Assembly (NCBI RefSeq): GCF_900103325.1
Contig: NZ_FMXM01000010.1
Span: 186,001 to 250,000, forward strand
Reading direction: 5' to 3'
Source of the DNA: Mesorhizobium qingshengii
GTDB taxonomy: Bacteria > Pseudomonadota > Alphaproteobacteria > Rhizobiales > Rhizobiaceae
DNA: 64,000 bases
In this document: positions 39,129-48,072 of the stretch, in pieces
How positions within the stretch are numbered: the first letter of the stretch is position 1
Layout: each line of letters opens with the position of its first letter
The notes under the pieces: generated by a model
Told to the model about the DNA's origin: nothing
Database searches by the model: none
Seen by the model: only the letters and a program-made list of their open reading frames with translations
Position numbers and translations under genes: made by a program

Positions 39129-40031
39129 CTACTCGGCGGCGGACAAGGCCTTCGCACGCTCGCCGAACCACCTTTTCTGCGTAGCTTCGCGCACCAGCGC
39201 ACCAACCGCTGGCGAATGCCTGCGGCCGCGCACGGTGACGAGATTGACCTCGCGCCAGAACTCCGGGTCGGTGATCGGCAAGGCCACCACTCCTGGATGC
39301 TTGGCGGTATGCTCGGGCATGAAACCGAAACCAAGTCCGGCAGCGATCATCGCGAGCGTCCAATCGTCCCGATCGCTCCAGTAAACAGGGCTGACGGTGA
39401 CGCCCTGCTCGGAAAGAATGGCATCGGCATAGCCGGCAAATTCACAGTTGTTGCGATGGATGTAGCTTTCATTGCTCATGTCCTTCACTCGCACACTGCG
39501 CTGGTTGGCGAGGCGGTGTGTCAGATGGACGGCCATCACCATCTGCTCGCGAAAGAGCGGCAGGGAATGGACCTCTTCGTCGGGCACGTTCGACGGCAAT
39601 GCGTAGATGGCGGCCTCGAGATCACCCTCGAGCAGTCGCCGCCGCAAACTCGGCGCGTCGGCGTCACAAAGATGAAGCTCCACGCCCGGGTGATGGGCGC
39701 GGACGGACGAGATGAGCTCGTCCGGAGCTATGGTGCTCATGATGCCGACCCTGAGCGGGGTCTTCTTCATATGCACATACTGCTCGGCTATCTGCTTTGC
39801 CTGGCGAGAGTTCTCGAAAACACCCTCGAGATAGGTTTCGACCATGCGGCCGAGTTCCGTGAGGTGGGTGAAGCGTCGCTCACGATGAAAAAGCGCACCG
39901 CCAAATTCGTCCTCGAGCAGCTTGATGGCGCGTGAAAGCGCAGGCTGCGTGACGTTGCACTCCTCCGCCGCCCGGGTGAAAGTCAATTCCTTTGCGACGG
40001 CCAAGAAATATCTGACCTGGCTGATTTCCAC
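39129..40031 (-). CDS. LysR-family transcriptional regulator (paralogue group, member 2)
   Basis: A 300-residue regulator. The start is GTG 40031 (EISQVRYFLAVAKELTF follows), with GGGGGAG 6 nt upstream; the longer frame has no ribosome site. The HTH is AAEECNVTQPALSRAIKLLE, followed by HRERRFTHLTELG. The effector domain holds LRVGIMSTIAPDELISSVRA. It is divergent from bdhA across 282 nt and is the likely regulator of the five-gene redox operon starting there. Confidence 0.93.
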   Translation of the reverse strand: MEISQVRYFLAVAKELTFTRAAEECNVTQPALSRAIKLLEDEFGGALFHRERRFTHLTELGRMVETYLEGVFENSRQAKQIAEQYVHMKKTPLRVGIMSTIAPDELISSVRAHHPGVELHLCDADAPSLRRRLLEGDLEAAIYALPSNVPDEEVHSLPLFREQMVMAVHLTHRLANQRSVRVKDMSNESYIHRNNCEFAGYADAILSEQGVTVSPVYWSDRDDWTLAMIAAGLGFGFMPEHTAKHPGVVALPITDPEFWREVNLVTVRGRRHSPAVGALVREATQKRWFGERAKALSAAE

Positions 40032-40313
40032 TGCACGCTCCCCCAGCGGGCATGCATACGGCACAACCCGTGTTGCGGCGTGATCTTACTGGTTGCCCCA
40101 ACGTCAAACAAGCCAGGGCGGCCGGTTCGAAGGTGTCGCCGGCCCCGAACCGATGAATCTGACCGTCGGCTATCGAATCCATGTCTCAACGGCATTTCCG
40201 CTGCTTCGAGCCGCTCGCCATACTTGGCCAGAACTCGCGACCTGGGCGCGAAGCCCGTCGCTCGCAGCCGTTTGTCGGCCATTCCGGCCACGCTCCAACC
40301 GAAGGAAACAACG

Positions 40314-41096
40314 ATGCTCAGAGGAAAGACGGCACTCATCACAGGATCGACCAGTGGCATCGGTCAAGGCATCGCCGAAGCATTCGCGGCCGAGGGTTGC
40401 AACATCGTCCTGAACGGTTTCGGCGATGCCGATGAGATTGAGCTCCTGCGCGCGAAGCTTGCCGCCGACCATGGAGTCACTGTTCGCTACGACGATGCGG
40501 ACATGAGCAAGGGCGGCGCGATCACCGCGATGATGGACAAGGCTATTGCCGAGTTCGGCGCTGTCGACATCCTCGTCAACAATGCAGGCATTCAGCATGT
40601 CGCGCCGATCGACGATTTCCCGATCGAGAAATGGGAGGCGGTCGTGGCGATCGATCTGATGTCGTCGTTCTACACGACCCGGCGCGCCCTGCAGGCGATG
40701 AAAGCGCGCAAATGGGGTCGCATCATCAACGTCGCCTCGGCCCACGCCCTTGTCGCCTCGCCATACAAATCCGCCTACGTCGCCGCCAAGCACGGGGTTG
40801 CCGGCTTGACTAAGACAGTCGCGCTGGAGGTTGCCGAGCAGGGCATCACCGTCAATGCGGTTTGTCCCGGATATGTGCTGACCCCGCTTGTCGAGAAGCA
40901 GATACCTGACACGGCCAAGGCCCGTGGAATCACCGAACAGCAGGTGATCAAGGATGTGCTCCTGGCTGCCCAGCCGACCAAGCAGTTCGTGACAGTTGCC
41001 CAGGTTGCGGCGCTCTGCCTGTTCCTGGCTTCAGACGATGCGGCATCGATCACCGGCGCCATCATGCCGATCGAAGGCGGCTGGACAGCCCATTGA
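40314..41096 (+). CDS. bdhA: D-beta-hydroxybutyrate dehydrogenase
   Basis: A 260-residue SDR enzyme that oxidises 3-hydroxybutyrate to acetoacetate with NAD. The cofactor motif is ALITGSTSGIGQGIAEAFAA, then DILVNNAGIQHVAPIDDFP, the catalytic SAYVAAKHG with Tyr and Lys, and the bdhA-typical end LFLASDDAASITGAIMPIEG. AAGGAA lies 7 nt before ATG 40314. It heads an operon with a patatin-like phospholipase, a combination common in rhizobia and linked to polyhydroxybutyrate metabolism. Confidence 0.95.
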   Translation: MLRGKTALITGSTSGIGQGIAEAFAAEGCNIVLNGFGDADEIELLRAKLAADHGVTVRYDDADMSKGGAITAMMDKAIAEFGAVDILVNNAGIQHVAPIDDFPIEKWEAVVAIDLMSSFYTTRRALQAMKARKWGRIINVASAHALVASPYKSAYVAAKHGVAGLTKTVALEVAEQGITVNAVCPGYVLTPLVEKQIPDTAKARGITEQQVIKDVLLAAQPTKQFVTVAQVAALCLFLASDDAASITGAIMPIEGGWTAH

Positions 41097-41121
41097 ATCC
41101 GCCAACGAGGAGCCAAAGGCT

Positions 41122-42279
41122 ATGAACAAGATCACCCGAAATCCCTCAGCTTCGGACCCTGTGCCAGAGATCGGCCATCAGGCTGATGGTTTGGTCCATC
41201 GCCAGACCGTATTGGTGCTGCAAGGTGGTGGCGCCCTCGGAGCCTACCAGGCAGGTGTCTACCAGGCGCTCGTCGAAGGTGGGATTGAACCGGATTGGGT
41301 CATCGGCACGTCGATCGGCGCCATCAACGCCGCGCTGATCGCGGGAAACGAGCCGAAGGATCGGTTGCCGAGGCTTCAGAAATTCTGGGACGGCGTCAGC
41401 CGGAGCAGTCCCCTAGACGAGTTCTTCCGGATGATGGTTCCAAGCAACATCTTTGCCAACATGGGCACGGTGATGCGCGGCATACCCGGCTTCTTTGAGC
41501 CGAACCCAAGTGCCATGTTTGGGGTGAACCGCGAAGTGGGTGTCGAGAACGCCTCCTACTACACCACCGATCCTCTCAAGAGGATGCTGAATGAGCTGAT
41601 CGACTTCGACTATCTCAACCGGCGCCATACGCGGCTGACGGTCGGGGCGGTCAACGTCAACACCAGCGAACTGAAATACTTCGACACCCGTGAGATGACG
41701 CTGTCAGCGGCGCATATCATGGCATCAGGCGCCTTGCCGCCGGCGTTTCCGGCGGTCTGTATCGATGGCGAGCCTTATTGGGATGGCGGCATCTACTCGA
41801 ACACGCCGATCGAGGTCGTGCTTGACGCGCGTCCGCGGCGCGACGCGCTGATCTTTGCCGTGAACATGTGGCAGCCCCGCGCCACCGAGCCGAAATCAAT
41901 CTGGCAGGTCATGGGGCGGCAGAAGGACCTTCAATACGCCAGCCGGGGCCGGAGCCACGTGGCGCGGCAGGAGCAACTGCATCGTCTGCGCCACGTCGTG
42001 CGCGAAATGGGAAGGCTGGTTCCCGAGGAGCGGCGCGAGGATCCGATGTTCAAGGAACTGGCGTCCTATGGCTGTCCCTCGGTCATGCACCTTGTTCGGC
42101 TGCTTTCACCACGCCTCGACGGCGAGGACCACACCAAGGACATCGACTTCACCCGCTCAGGCATCCGCACACGCTGGCAGGCGGGATACGAGCATGGGCA
42201 GCGCGTCCTCGCGGAGAAGCCCTGGGAATGCGACGTCGACATGCTGCAGGGCATCGTCATCCACGAATCGCAAGAGTGA
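41122..42279 (+). CDS. Patatin-like phospholipase with DUF3734 domain
   Basis: A 385-residue hydrolase. The oxyanion motif is LQGGGALGAYQAGVYQAL, the nucleophile elbow VIGTSIGAINAALIAG, and the Asp dyad EPYWDGGIYSNTPIEVVLD. The C-terminal third (VARQEQLHRLRHVVREMGRL) is the DUF3734 extension. All catalytic residues are present, in contrast to the relative at 33623. GAGGAG precedes the ATG, and the gene lies 25 nt after bdhA. Proteins of this type have been linked to the PHB cycle. Confidence 0.92.
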   Translation: MNKITRNPSASDPVPEIGHQADGLVHRQTVLVLQGGGALGAYQAGVYQALVEGGIEPDWVIGTSIGAINAALIAGNEPKDRLPRLQKFWDGVSRSSPLDEFFRMMVPSNIFANMGTVMRGIPGFFEPNPSAMFGVNREVGVENASYYTTDPLKRMLNELIDFDYLNRRHTRLTVGAVNVNTSELKYFDTREMTLSAAHIMASGALPPAFPAVCIDGEPYWDGGIYSNTPIEVVLDARPRRDALIFAVNMWQPRATEPKSIWQVMGRQKDLQYASRGRSHVARQEQLHRLRHVVREMGRLVPEERREDPMFKELASYGCPSVMHLVRLLSPRLDGEDHTKDIDFTRSGIRTRWQAGYEHGQRVLAEKPWECDVDMLQGIVIHESQE

Positions 42280-42324
42280 ATTGTTCGAGCGCGGCGAGGC
42301 CGAGCAAACAGACGGAGACTACCG

Positions 42325-43719
42325 ATGCAGATCATCACTCCGGGGATGCGGCTGGTTCCAGAAGCCGTGCTCGCCAACGACGCCGCGCTTTTCCGCACGA
42401 TACCCGAGACACCAGCCCATGCGGACAGCTCGCTTCATCGCGTGATCATTGTCGGTGGCGGCGCGGGCGGACTGGAATTGGCAACGCGCCTTGGTCGCAA
42501 GTTCGGCAAACGGCGACTTTCCGTCACGCTTGTCGACCGCAATCGCACCCACATCTGGAAGCCGCTTCTGCACGAGGTGGCATCCGGCGCCCTGAGCGCG
42601 TCGATCGATTCGGTGGAATACATCGCTCATGCCAGCCGGCACCACTATCGATATCGCATCGGTGAAGTTGTCGGTATTGATCGCTCCAGGCGCCAGGTCT
42701 TTGTCGCACCCAGCTTCGACGACGATGGCAGGCAGATCATACCGCCGCGTGTGCTGGGCTATGACACGCTGGTGCTGGCCGTCGGCAGCGTCAGCAACGA
42801 CTTCGGCACTCCAGGGGCGGCTCGCCACGCGATCGCGCTCGATACGGCCGAACAGGCCGCCCGCTTCAACAAGCGCATGATGGACGCATGCCTGCGCGCC
42901 AATGCGCAATACGAGCAACTATCGCCAGGCCAACTCCATTGTGTCATCGTTGGCGCGGGCGCCACCGGCGTCGAACTGGCTGCGGAACTGCACAAGTCGA
43001 TGCGGGAGATCGCATCGCACAACCTCGACAACATCGATTTCGAAAGGCTGATCCGCATCACCCTCATCGAGGCCGGGCCGCGCATCTTGCCGGCTCTGCC
43101 GGAACACCTCGCACGCGCTTCAGCGCGTCTGCTTGTTGATCTGGGCGTCCAGATACGGTGCGGGATCAGGGTCACCGAAGTGACCGAGGAAGGCATCAGG
43201 CTTGGTGAGAAATTGTTTGTGCCTGCCGAGCTCGTTGTCTGGTCCGCTGGGATCAAGGCCCCGGATTTCCTGAAAAAGCTTGATGGCCTCGAAACGGACC
43301 GCATCAACCGCCTGGTCGTGGATGAGACACTGCAAGCCAGAGGGGACGAAAACGTGTTTGCGATCGCCGACTGCGCAAGCTGTGTTCTGCCCGGCTATGA
43401 CAACCCATTGCCACCGCGCGCCCAGACGGCTCACCAGCAGGCTGATCACCTCGTCAAGGTGGTAGCAGCGCGTCTCGTGGGACGGGCCGCACCGGCTTTC
43501 CGTTACCGCGACTACGGATCTCTTGTTTCACTCGCCGATTACGGCTCGTTTGGCAGCCTGATCGGCGGTCTGAAGATCGAAGGTCTGCTCGCCCGGCTGA
43601 TGTATCGCTCTCTCTACAAGTTGCATCTCAAGGCGGTGCACGGCCTGGTGAAAACCGCCCTGGACTCGATTGGCGAGATGGTCGCGAGGCGAACCAGGCC
43701 TCGGATCAAGCTTCATTGA
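42325..43719 (+). CDS. Class II NADH dehydrogenase-like flavoprotein
   Basis: A 464-residue enzyme. The FAD motif is VIIVGGGAGGLELATRLGRK near residue 40, the NADH motif VIVGAGATGVELAAEL, and the second FAD segment ENVFAIADCASCVL, with the quinone-site-like AQTAHQQADHL. The C-terminal amphipathic helices (GLLARLMYRSLYKLHL) suit membrane association. It would pass electrons from NADH to quinone without proton pumping. It lies 45 nt after the patatin gene. Confidence 0.9.
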   Translation: MQIITPGMRLVPEAVLANDAALFRTIPETPAHADSSLHRVIIVGGGAGGLELATRLGRKFGKRRLSVTLVDRNRTHIWKPLLHEVASGALSASIDSVEYIAHASRHHYRYRIGEVVGIDRSRRQVFVAPSFDDDGRQIIPPRVLGYDTLVLAVGSVSNDFGTPGAARHAIALDTAEQAARFNKRMMDACLRANAQYEQLSPGQLHCVIVGAGATGVELAAELHKSMREIASHNLDNIDFERLIRITLIEAGPRILPALPEHLARASARLLVDLGVQIRCGIRVTEVTEEGIRLGEKLFVPAELVVWSAGIKAPDFLKKLDGLETDRINRLVVDETLQARGDENVFAIADCASCVLPGYDNPLPPRAQTAHQQADHLVKVVAARLVGRAAPAFRYRDYGSLVSLADYGSFGSLIGGLKIEGLLARLMYRSLYKLHLKAVHGLVKTALDSIGEMVARRTRPRIKLH

Positions 43720-43737
43720 ACATGTGCAGGTGGCGCC

Positions 43738-45084
43738 ATGGAAAAATATGATGTCGTGATCATCGGCGGCGGCAATGCCGGGATGGGCGTGACGGTGGCT
43801 ACTCGCGCTGCGGGGCTGTCGGTGGCCATGATTGAGGCACGCGACCTCGGGGGCACTTGCCCCAATCGTGGATGCACGCCGAAGAAGGTGCTCGTCGCGG
43901 CGGCCCATGCGCTCCACGAGATCGAACGGGCTGATCGGCACGGGATCACGATCGGCAAGCCGAGGCTCGACTGGCGAGCCCTGATCGAGCGCGAAAAAGA
44001 CATTATCAATGACATTCCGTCCCGGCTGTCTGGATTGATGGCCAAGCGCGGTGTCGATGTCATCGTCGGCGAGGCCGCTTTCATCGGCAGCAATGCCATC
44101 AGTGTCGACGGCCGCGAGCTTGAAGCCAGGAACATTGTCATCGCAACCGGTTCGAAGCCGCGATCACTATCAATTCCTGGTGCCGAGCACCTGACTGTTT
44201 CCGACGATGTCCTGAATGACCCGGTGCTCCCTCGCGCGGTCGTCTTCGTCGGCGGCGGCGTCATCGCCTTCGAACTGGGCCACGTTTATGCGCGCGCCGG
44301 CGTTGACGTGACGATCCTCGAAGCGCTGCCGCATCTGCTCGGAGCGTTCGACGCCGATGCCGTTGCTCGGATCCGTGGCGAGAGCGAACGCATTGGCATT
44401 CGGGTCCGCACCCTGGCGTGGATCAAAAGGATCGACAAGGCCGACGGACGATTGCGCGTCACCTTTGTGGCGGAGGGCGTCGAGTATGCTGTGGACGCGG
44501 ACAGGGTTGTGAATTGCGCCGGGCGAGTGGCCAATGTCGAGGGGCTTGATCTTGGTGCCGGCGTTGTCGTGCATCGCGAAGGCCGCATAGAGATCGACGA
44601 TCATCTACGATCGCGGTCGAACCCGGACGTCTATGTCTGCGGTGACGCGGTGTGGAATTCTCCGCAGCTTTCACCTGTCGCGACTTACGAGGGCGGCATC
44701 GTTGGCCGCAATATCGTCGACGGACCGAGACACCGACCGGACTATGGCCAGATACCAGCGGCGCTCTACACGGTCCCCGCCTTGGCCAGCGTCGGGCTGA
44801 CCGAGGCCAAGGCGAAAGAGCAAGGCGTCGGCGTAAAGGTCCATGTGAACGACATGCTGGGCTGGCTGTCCGCCAGGACTTATGCCGAGACAGTGGCGTG
44901 GTCGAAGATCCTCGTCGAGGAAGCGACCGACAGGATCGTTGGCGCCCATATGGTGGGCCATGCCGGCGAAGAGCTGATCCATCTGTTCACGCTTGCCATG
45001 AAACACGGCATCACGGCATCGCAGCTGTCCGACATGGTATACGGCTTCCCGACCTTCTCATCGGATATCAGGAACATGATGTAA
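43738..45084 (+). CDS. Glutathione reductase/dihydrolipoyl dehydrogenase-like flavoprotein lacking the C-terminal His-Glu pair
   Basis: A 448-residue class I disulfide oxidoreductase. FAD motif VVIIGGGNAGMGVTVATRAA; redox pair GGTCPNRGCTPKKVL; NAD(P) motif VVFVGGGVIAFELGHVYARA; second FAD motif DVYVCGDAVW. The catalytic HPxxxE of the family reads FPTFSSD, so both the His and the Glu are replaced, which argues against ordinary glutathione or lipoamide activity. It starts 18 nt after the NADH dehydrogenase. A role in reactive-species defence is inferred. Confidence 0.88.
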   Translation: MEKYDVVIIGGGNAGMGVTVATRAAGLSVAMIEARDLGGTCPNRGCTPKKVLVAAAHALHEIERADRHGITIGKPRLDWRALIEREKDIINDIPSRLSGLMAKRGVDVIVGEAAFIGSNAISVDGRELEARNIVIATGSKPRSLSIPGAEHLTVSDDVLNDPVLPRAVVFVGGGVIAFELGHVYARAGVDVTILEALPHLLGAFDADAVARIRGESERIGIRVRTLAWIKRIDKADGRLRVTFVAEGVEYAVDADRVVNCAGRVANVEGLDLGAGVVVHREGRIEIDDHLRSRSNPDVYVCGDAVWNSPQLSPVATYEGGIVGRNIVDGPRHRPDYGQIPAALYTVPALASVGLTEAKAKEQGVGVKVHVNDMLGWLSARTYAETVAWSKILVEEATDRIVGAHMVGHAGEELIHLFTLAMKHGITASQLSDMVYGFPTFSSDIRNMM

Positions 45085-45224
45085 CGAATTGAGGGGAGGC
45101 TGCGAACAGAATACGAACCCCGCGCGCTTTGATGCATCTTGGGCATCGAAACGATGCAAGGAAAGCATGGCCCTATCCGAGGGGCTCCAATGGTAGGGTG
45201 CACGCAGCCCATGAAAGTGCAGAG

Positions 45225-45929
45225 ATGGCCGCCGACGACCAGGCAATGACATTTGAACAGTCTGTCCAGGCTGCCATAGAACTTGATGCGCCGCTCAATG
45301 AGCGGCTGGCGGTTATTGCAGTGGCAGTGCGCCGCCTGAACGCGGACTTCGCCGATGCGGTAGACCGGCTGGTCGCACGCCTCGAGAAACAAGGGGCCGG
45401 AGCCATGGCGCCGGCTCCCGGTGATGTCATGCCGGCATTCCTGTTGCCAGACGACGAGGGCAGGCTGGTCAGCTTGGCCGAGATCCTTCTGAAAGGCCCG
45501 GCCGTGATCACCTTTCAGCGCGGGCATTGGTGTCCCTATTGCCGCTTGAATGCGATTGGCATTGTCGAGGCGCAGCAGGAAATTGCCGTGTTGGGCGGCC
45601 ACGTCGTGGCGATCATGCCCGAGCGGCGTAGATACGCGAAGGCGATGAAGGCCGCGGTCGGTGCGAAGTTCCCCTTCCTGACCGACATGGACAATGGCTA
45701 CGCCCTGTCCCTCAACCTTGCGATCTGGATCGGGGCCGAGATGGAGCGGTTGATGGGCGTTGCCTATGATCTTCCCAACTACCAAGGCAACGCCAGCTGG
45801 TTTCTGCCGATCCCCGCGACCTTCATCGTTGGCACCGACGGGATCATCACGGATCGCTTCGTCGACCCGGACTACCGTCGGCGCATGGACATCGACGACC
45901 TGATCTCGGCGCTCAAGCGGGCTCGCTGA
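45225..45929 (+). CDS. Peroxiredoxin-like AhpC/TSA protein
   Basis: A protein of about 234 residues with an N-terminal helical extension (about 1-60) before the thioredoxin fold. The redox motif is FQRGHWCPYCRLNAIGIVEA. The start is uncertain: ATG 45225 or 45246, neither with a strong ribosome site. It is the last gene of the bdhA operon and overlaps the convergent LysR gene by 17 nt. The extension sets it apart from the smaller peroxiredoxin at 23822. Confidence 0.85.
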   Translation: MAADDQAMTFEQSVQAAIELDAPLNERLAVIAVAVRRLNADFADAVDRLVARLEKQGAGAMAPAPGDVMPAFLLPDDEGRLVSLAEILLKGPAVITFQRGHWCPYCRLNAIGIVEAQQEIAVLGGHVVAIMPERRRYAKAMKAAVGAKFPFLTDMDNGYALSLNLAIWIGAEMERLMGVAYDLPNYQGNASWFLPIPATFIVGTDGIITDRFVDPDYRRRMDIDDLISALKRAR

Positions 45930-46818
45930 CGCCGAAAGAAGACCAGTCGGTCGATCGCAACAGGTTGAGCAAGGTCGTAGCGACGGGCGACCGATGCCGA
46001 CCTGCTACCGCATAGACGGAGACGATCCGCGAAACTTCCAGATCACGAAGCTTGAGCCGGCGCGTGTTTTGCGACCGAGGCGCCGTCAGCGAGACGAAGC
46101 CAACTCCGGCGTTGGCTTCCAGCAACGCGAGGAGATCCTGGTCGGTCTCAACCTCATGCGCGGTCCGGGGCGTCAGGCCTTTCGCGGAAAGACAACGCGA
46201 CAGTTCTTCGCTCGTTTCCCAATCGATCCTGCTTAGCACGGGTTCCGCGGCCAACTGGCTCAGCGCGACATCGGCCTCGTTACGACGGGCGAGCGGATGA
46301 TCGTTATTCACGACCAGCTCGATGCCCTCCTGGAAGAGCGGCCATGTATCGAGCCGATCCCAAGCTTGCCCCAGTGGACCTGCAACGGCCAGCTCAACCT
46401 CGCCATTCTTGAGGGCTTCAACGACTGCGGTCGGCGATCCTCGGTTGATCTTGAGATGTACCCCGGGATAGGCCCGGAAAAGCTCCGTAAACGGCGAAAC
46501 CAGCAGCGCTATGTTGACGCTGTTGGAGATGGTGACATTGAGAGGAGCCACGTCGCTGCTCTGCACGGCCTTGGCGAGTGACTTGGCGGAAGTGGCGGCA
46601 TCGTAGCATTGCTGCAGCAAGGGCAGCATGCGCCGCCCGAGTTCGGTCAGGTGTGAGTGCTGGCGTTCGCGGCGAAGGAGCTCTCCACCCAACTCTTCCT
46701 CGAGCGTCTTGATTGCGCGCGTCAGGGCAGGTTGAGTGACGTTGCACTCTTCGGCCGCCCTTGTGAAGTTCAGCGTGCTGGACAGGGCCAGAAAATAGCG
46801 GACCTGCTGCATTTCCAT
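45913..46818 (-). CDS. LysR-family transcriptional regulator (paralogue group, member 3)
   Basis: A 301-residue regulator starting MEMQQVRYFLALSSTLNFTR. The HTH is AAEECNVTQPALTRAIKTLE, then RRERQHSHLTELG. The effector domain has LNVTISNSVNIALLVSPFTE. Its gene follows the methionine-rich protein gene (175 nt apart, same strand) and converges with the peroxiredoxin. A GCATA/TATGC inverted repeat lies 37 nt upstream. Confidence 0.93.
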   Translation of the reverse strand: MEMQQVRYFLALSSTLNFTRAAEECNVTQPALTRAIKTLEEELGGELLRRERQHSHLTELGRRMLPLLQQCYDAATSAKSLAKAVQSSDVAPLNVTISNSVNIALLVSPFTELFRAYPGVHLKINRGSPTAVVEALKNGEVELAVAGPLGQAWDRLDTWPLFQEGIELVVNNDHPLARRNEADVALSQLAAEPVLSRIDWETSEELSRCLSAKGLTPRTAHEVETDQDLLALLEANAGVGFVSLTAPRSQNTRRLKLRDLEVSRIVSVYAVAGRHRSPVATTLLNLLRSTDWSSFGVSEPA

Positions 46819-46854
46819 GAATTTTCGCCCCCTCAGCGAAATCCGATTCGTCAG

Positions 46855-46877
46855 GCATAGCTAATTTGTGCGTATGC
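46855..46877. promoter_or_regulatory. Candidate operator upstream of the LysR gene
   Basis: GCATA (46855-46859) and TATGC (46873-46877) form an inverted repeat with a 13-nt spacer, 37 nt before the LysR start. The position suits autoregulation; the spacing is slightly longer than the usual LysR box. Confidence 0.35.
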
Positions 46878-46952
46878 TAACGCAAGAGGAGGCCTAGGCA
46901 AAGGCGGAAGGGTGGTGGCAGCACAGAACCGGGGCACGAGGCCCTCGCGATG

Positions 46953-46974
46953 CCCGCCGGCTTCAACCGGCGGG
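46953..46974. terminator. 8-bp GC-rich stem-loop after the methionine-rich protein gene
   Basis: CCCGCCGG, loop CTTCAA, CCGGCGGG: a perfect stem 20 nt downstream of the stop at 46994 (minus strand). There is no T-run. It could separate this gene from the LysR gene. Confidence 0.45.
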
Positions 46975-46993
46975 TTCGTCGGTGCCGCTACTA

Positions 46994-47293
46994 TCACATA
47001 GCCATTTTTTCACATTCAGCCTGAGCCTTCTTGGTGGACGTATCGATCATGTAGGCTTTGCCTTTGGCGTCAGTCATCATCATCATGCAGTGCTTTATTG
47101 GCTTGGCCATCTTCATCATTTCAGCGCTCATCTTTGCATCCGGCATCATCGTTCCCATGTGCCCATCGGGCATGATTGCCGTCACTTCGCCGCCCTTCAT
47201 CATCGACATTTTGCCCATCGCGTCTTCGGCAAGAGCTTGCGAGGCGGAAAGACCGAGGAGGCCGACAATGGCAACGAGCTTGATCGAGTTCAT
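46994..47293 (-). CDS. Methionine-rich exported protein
   Basis: A 99-residue protein with a signal peptide (about 1-25, KLVAIVGLLGLSASQALA). The mature 74-76 residues hold about 19 methionines (MGKMSMMKGG, HMGTMMPDAKMSAEMMKM, CMMMMTD) plus His and two Cys. Met clusters of this kind bind Cu(I) or act as sacrificial scavengers of hypochlorous acid. GGGAG precedes the ATG. I know no named family. Neighbours are redox genes and a LysR regulator, which fits either role. Confidence 0.85.
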   Translation of the reverse strand: MNSIKLVAIVGLLGLSASQALAEDAMGKMSMMKGGEVTAIMPDGHMGTMMPDAKMSAEMMKMAKPIKHCMMMMTDAKGKAYMIDTSTKKAQAECEKMAM

Positions 47294-47436
47294 TCACTTA
47301 CTCCCATTTTGGGCACAAACGCCCTTTTTTGGGTTCGCAAATTCTGGCTATATCGTTACGCCATCACGAACACGTGACCGCCAACGCGCCAAGCAGGACT
47401 CGATCCAGCTAGCTGGCCGCGGGTTTCACCGCCCTA

Positions 47437-47961
47437 TCACGCCTGCCGAACCACCAGTTCGCTTGTCATGGGGATTCCCCTGAGGGCGCCAAGCACCATG
47501 TTGTGGGAGATTGCGCGCTCATGAATCTTCTCCAGATCGGCGCGCGGCGCCGAAGAACACACGGTCGCGCTGAGGTGCAGGGACACATAGCAATGGCGCG
47601 CGTCGGTAGGCGCCTTGAGCCCGTCGAGCCCGTCGAACTCGCCGCGCGGGTCGAACACGCCTTCCGCGACGAAATCGACTGAACGCAGATCGACCCCCGC
47701 ATGCGCTGCCAGCATCGGATAGTCCGAGCCGGCACACACGGCCGCCGCGGCAAAGATCTGCTCCCAGGGAAAGACGGCGGTCGGCGAATTGTCCTTGAGG
47801 CTTGCCGGTCGCTCCAGGAGCGGCGTCGTGTAAGGGTCGCTCGATTGCGGATCGAAGCGGTAGCGGGCGCGATAGGTGCCCCGCACCGCGTCACCGTGTT
47901 TCTTTAGAACGGATACGATATCTTTGACCGTGCTGACCGGTTCTCCGAAGACTATTGGCAT
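47437..47961 (-). CDS. OsmC/Ohr-family protein
   Basis: A 174-residue protein with OsmC-fold blocks: VRGTYRARYRFDPQS, SPTAVFPWEQIFAAAAVCAG and SDYPMLAAHAGVDL, and later a second cysteine in LSATVCSSAPRADLEKIHER. Two Cys (AVCAGSDY and TVCSSA) are placed as in OsmC hydroperoxide reductases. AGGGAGG before ATG 47961 decides the start. It probably reduces organic hydroperoxides or other electrophiles in the cytoplasm. Confidence 0.88.
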   Translation of the reverse strand: MPIVFGEPVSTVKDIVSVLKKHGDAVRGTYRARYRFDPQSSDPYTTPLLERPASLKDNSPTAVFPWEQIFAAAAVCAGSDYPMLAAHAGVDLRSVDFVAEGVFDPRGEFDGLDGLKAPTDARHCYVSLHLSATVCSSAPRADLEKIHERAISHNMVLGALRGIPMTSELVVRQA

Positions 47962-48072
47962 CTTTACCTCCCTATAAAATGAGAATTCCACGCACTGTGT
48001 CGGTCCCGCAGGTGCCGACGATAGTTGCGGCCATCTGACGGCAATCCCGATAATGTGCCGATCGGCTTCGCC

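Noticed and set aside
47302..47333. Possible hairpin over the ribosome site of the methionine-rich protein
   Set aside because: The symmetric CCC/GGGC arms are only 3-4 bp; too weak to call a regulatory RNA structure.
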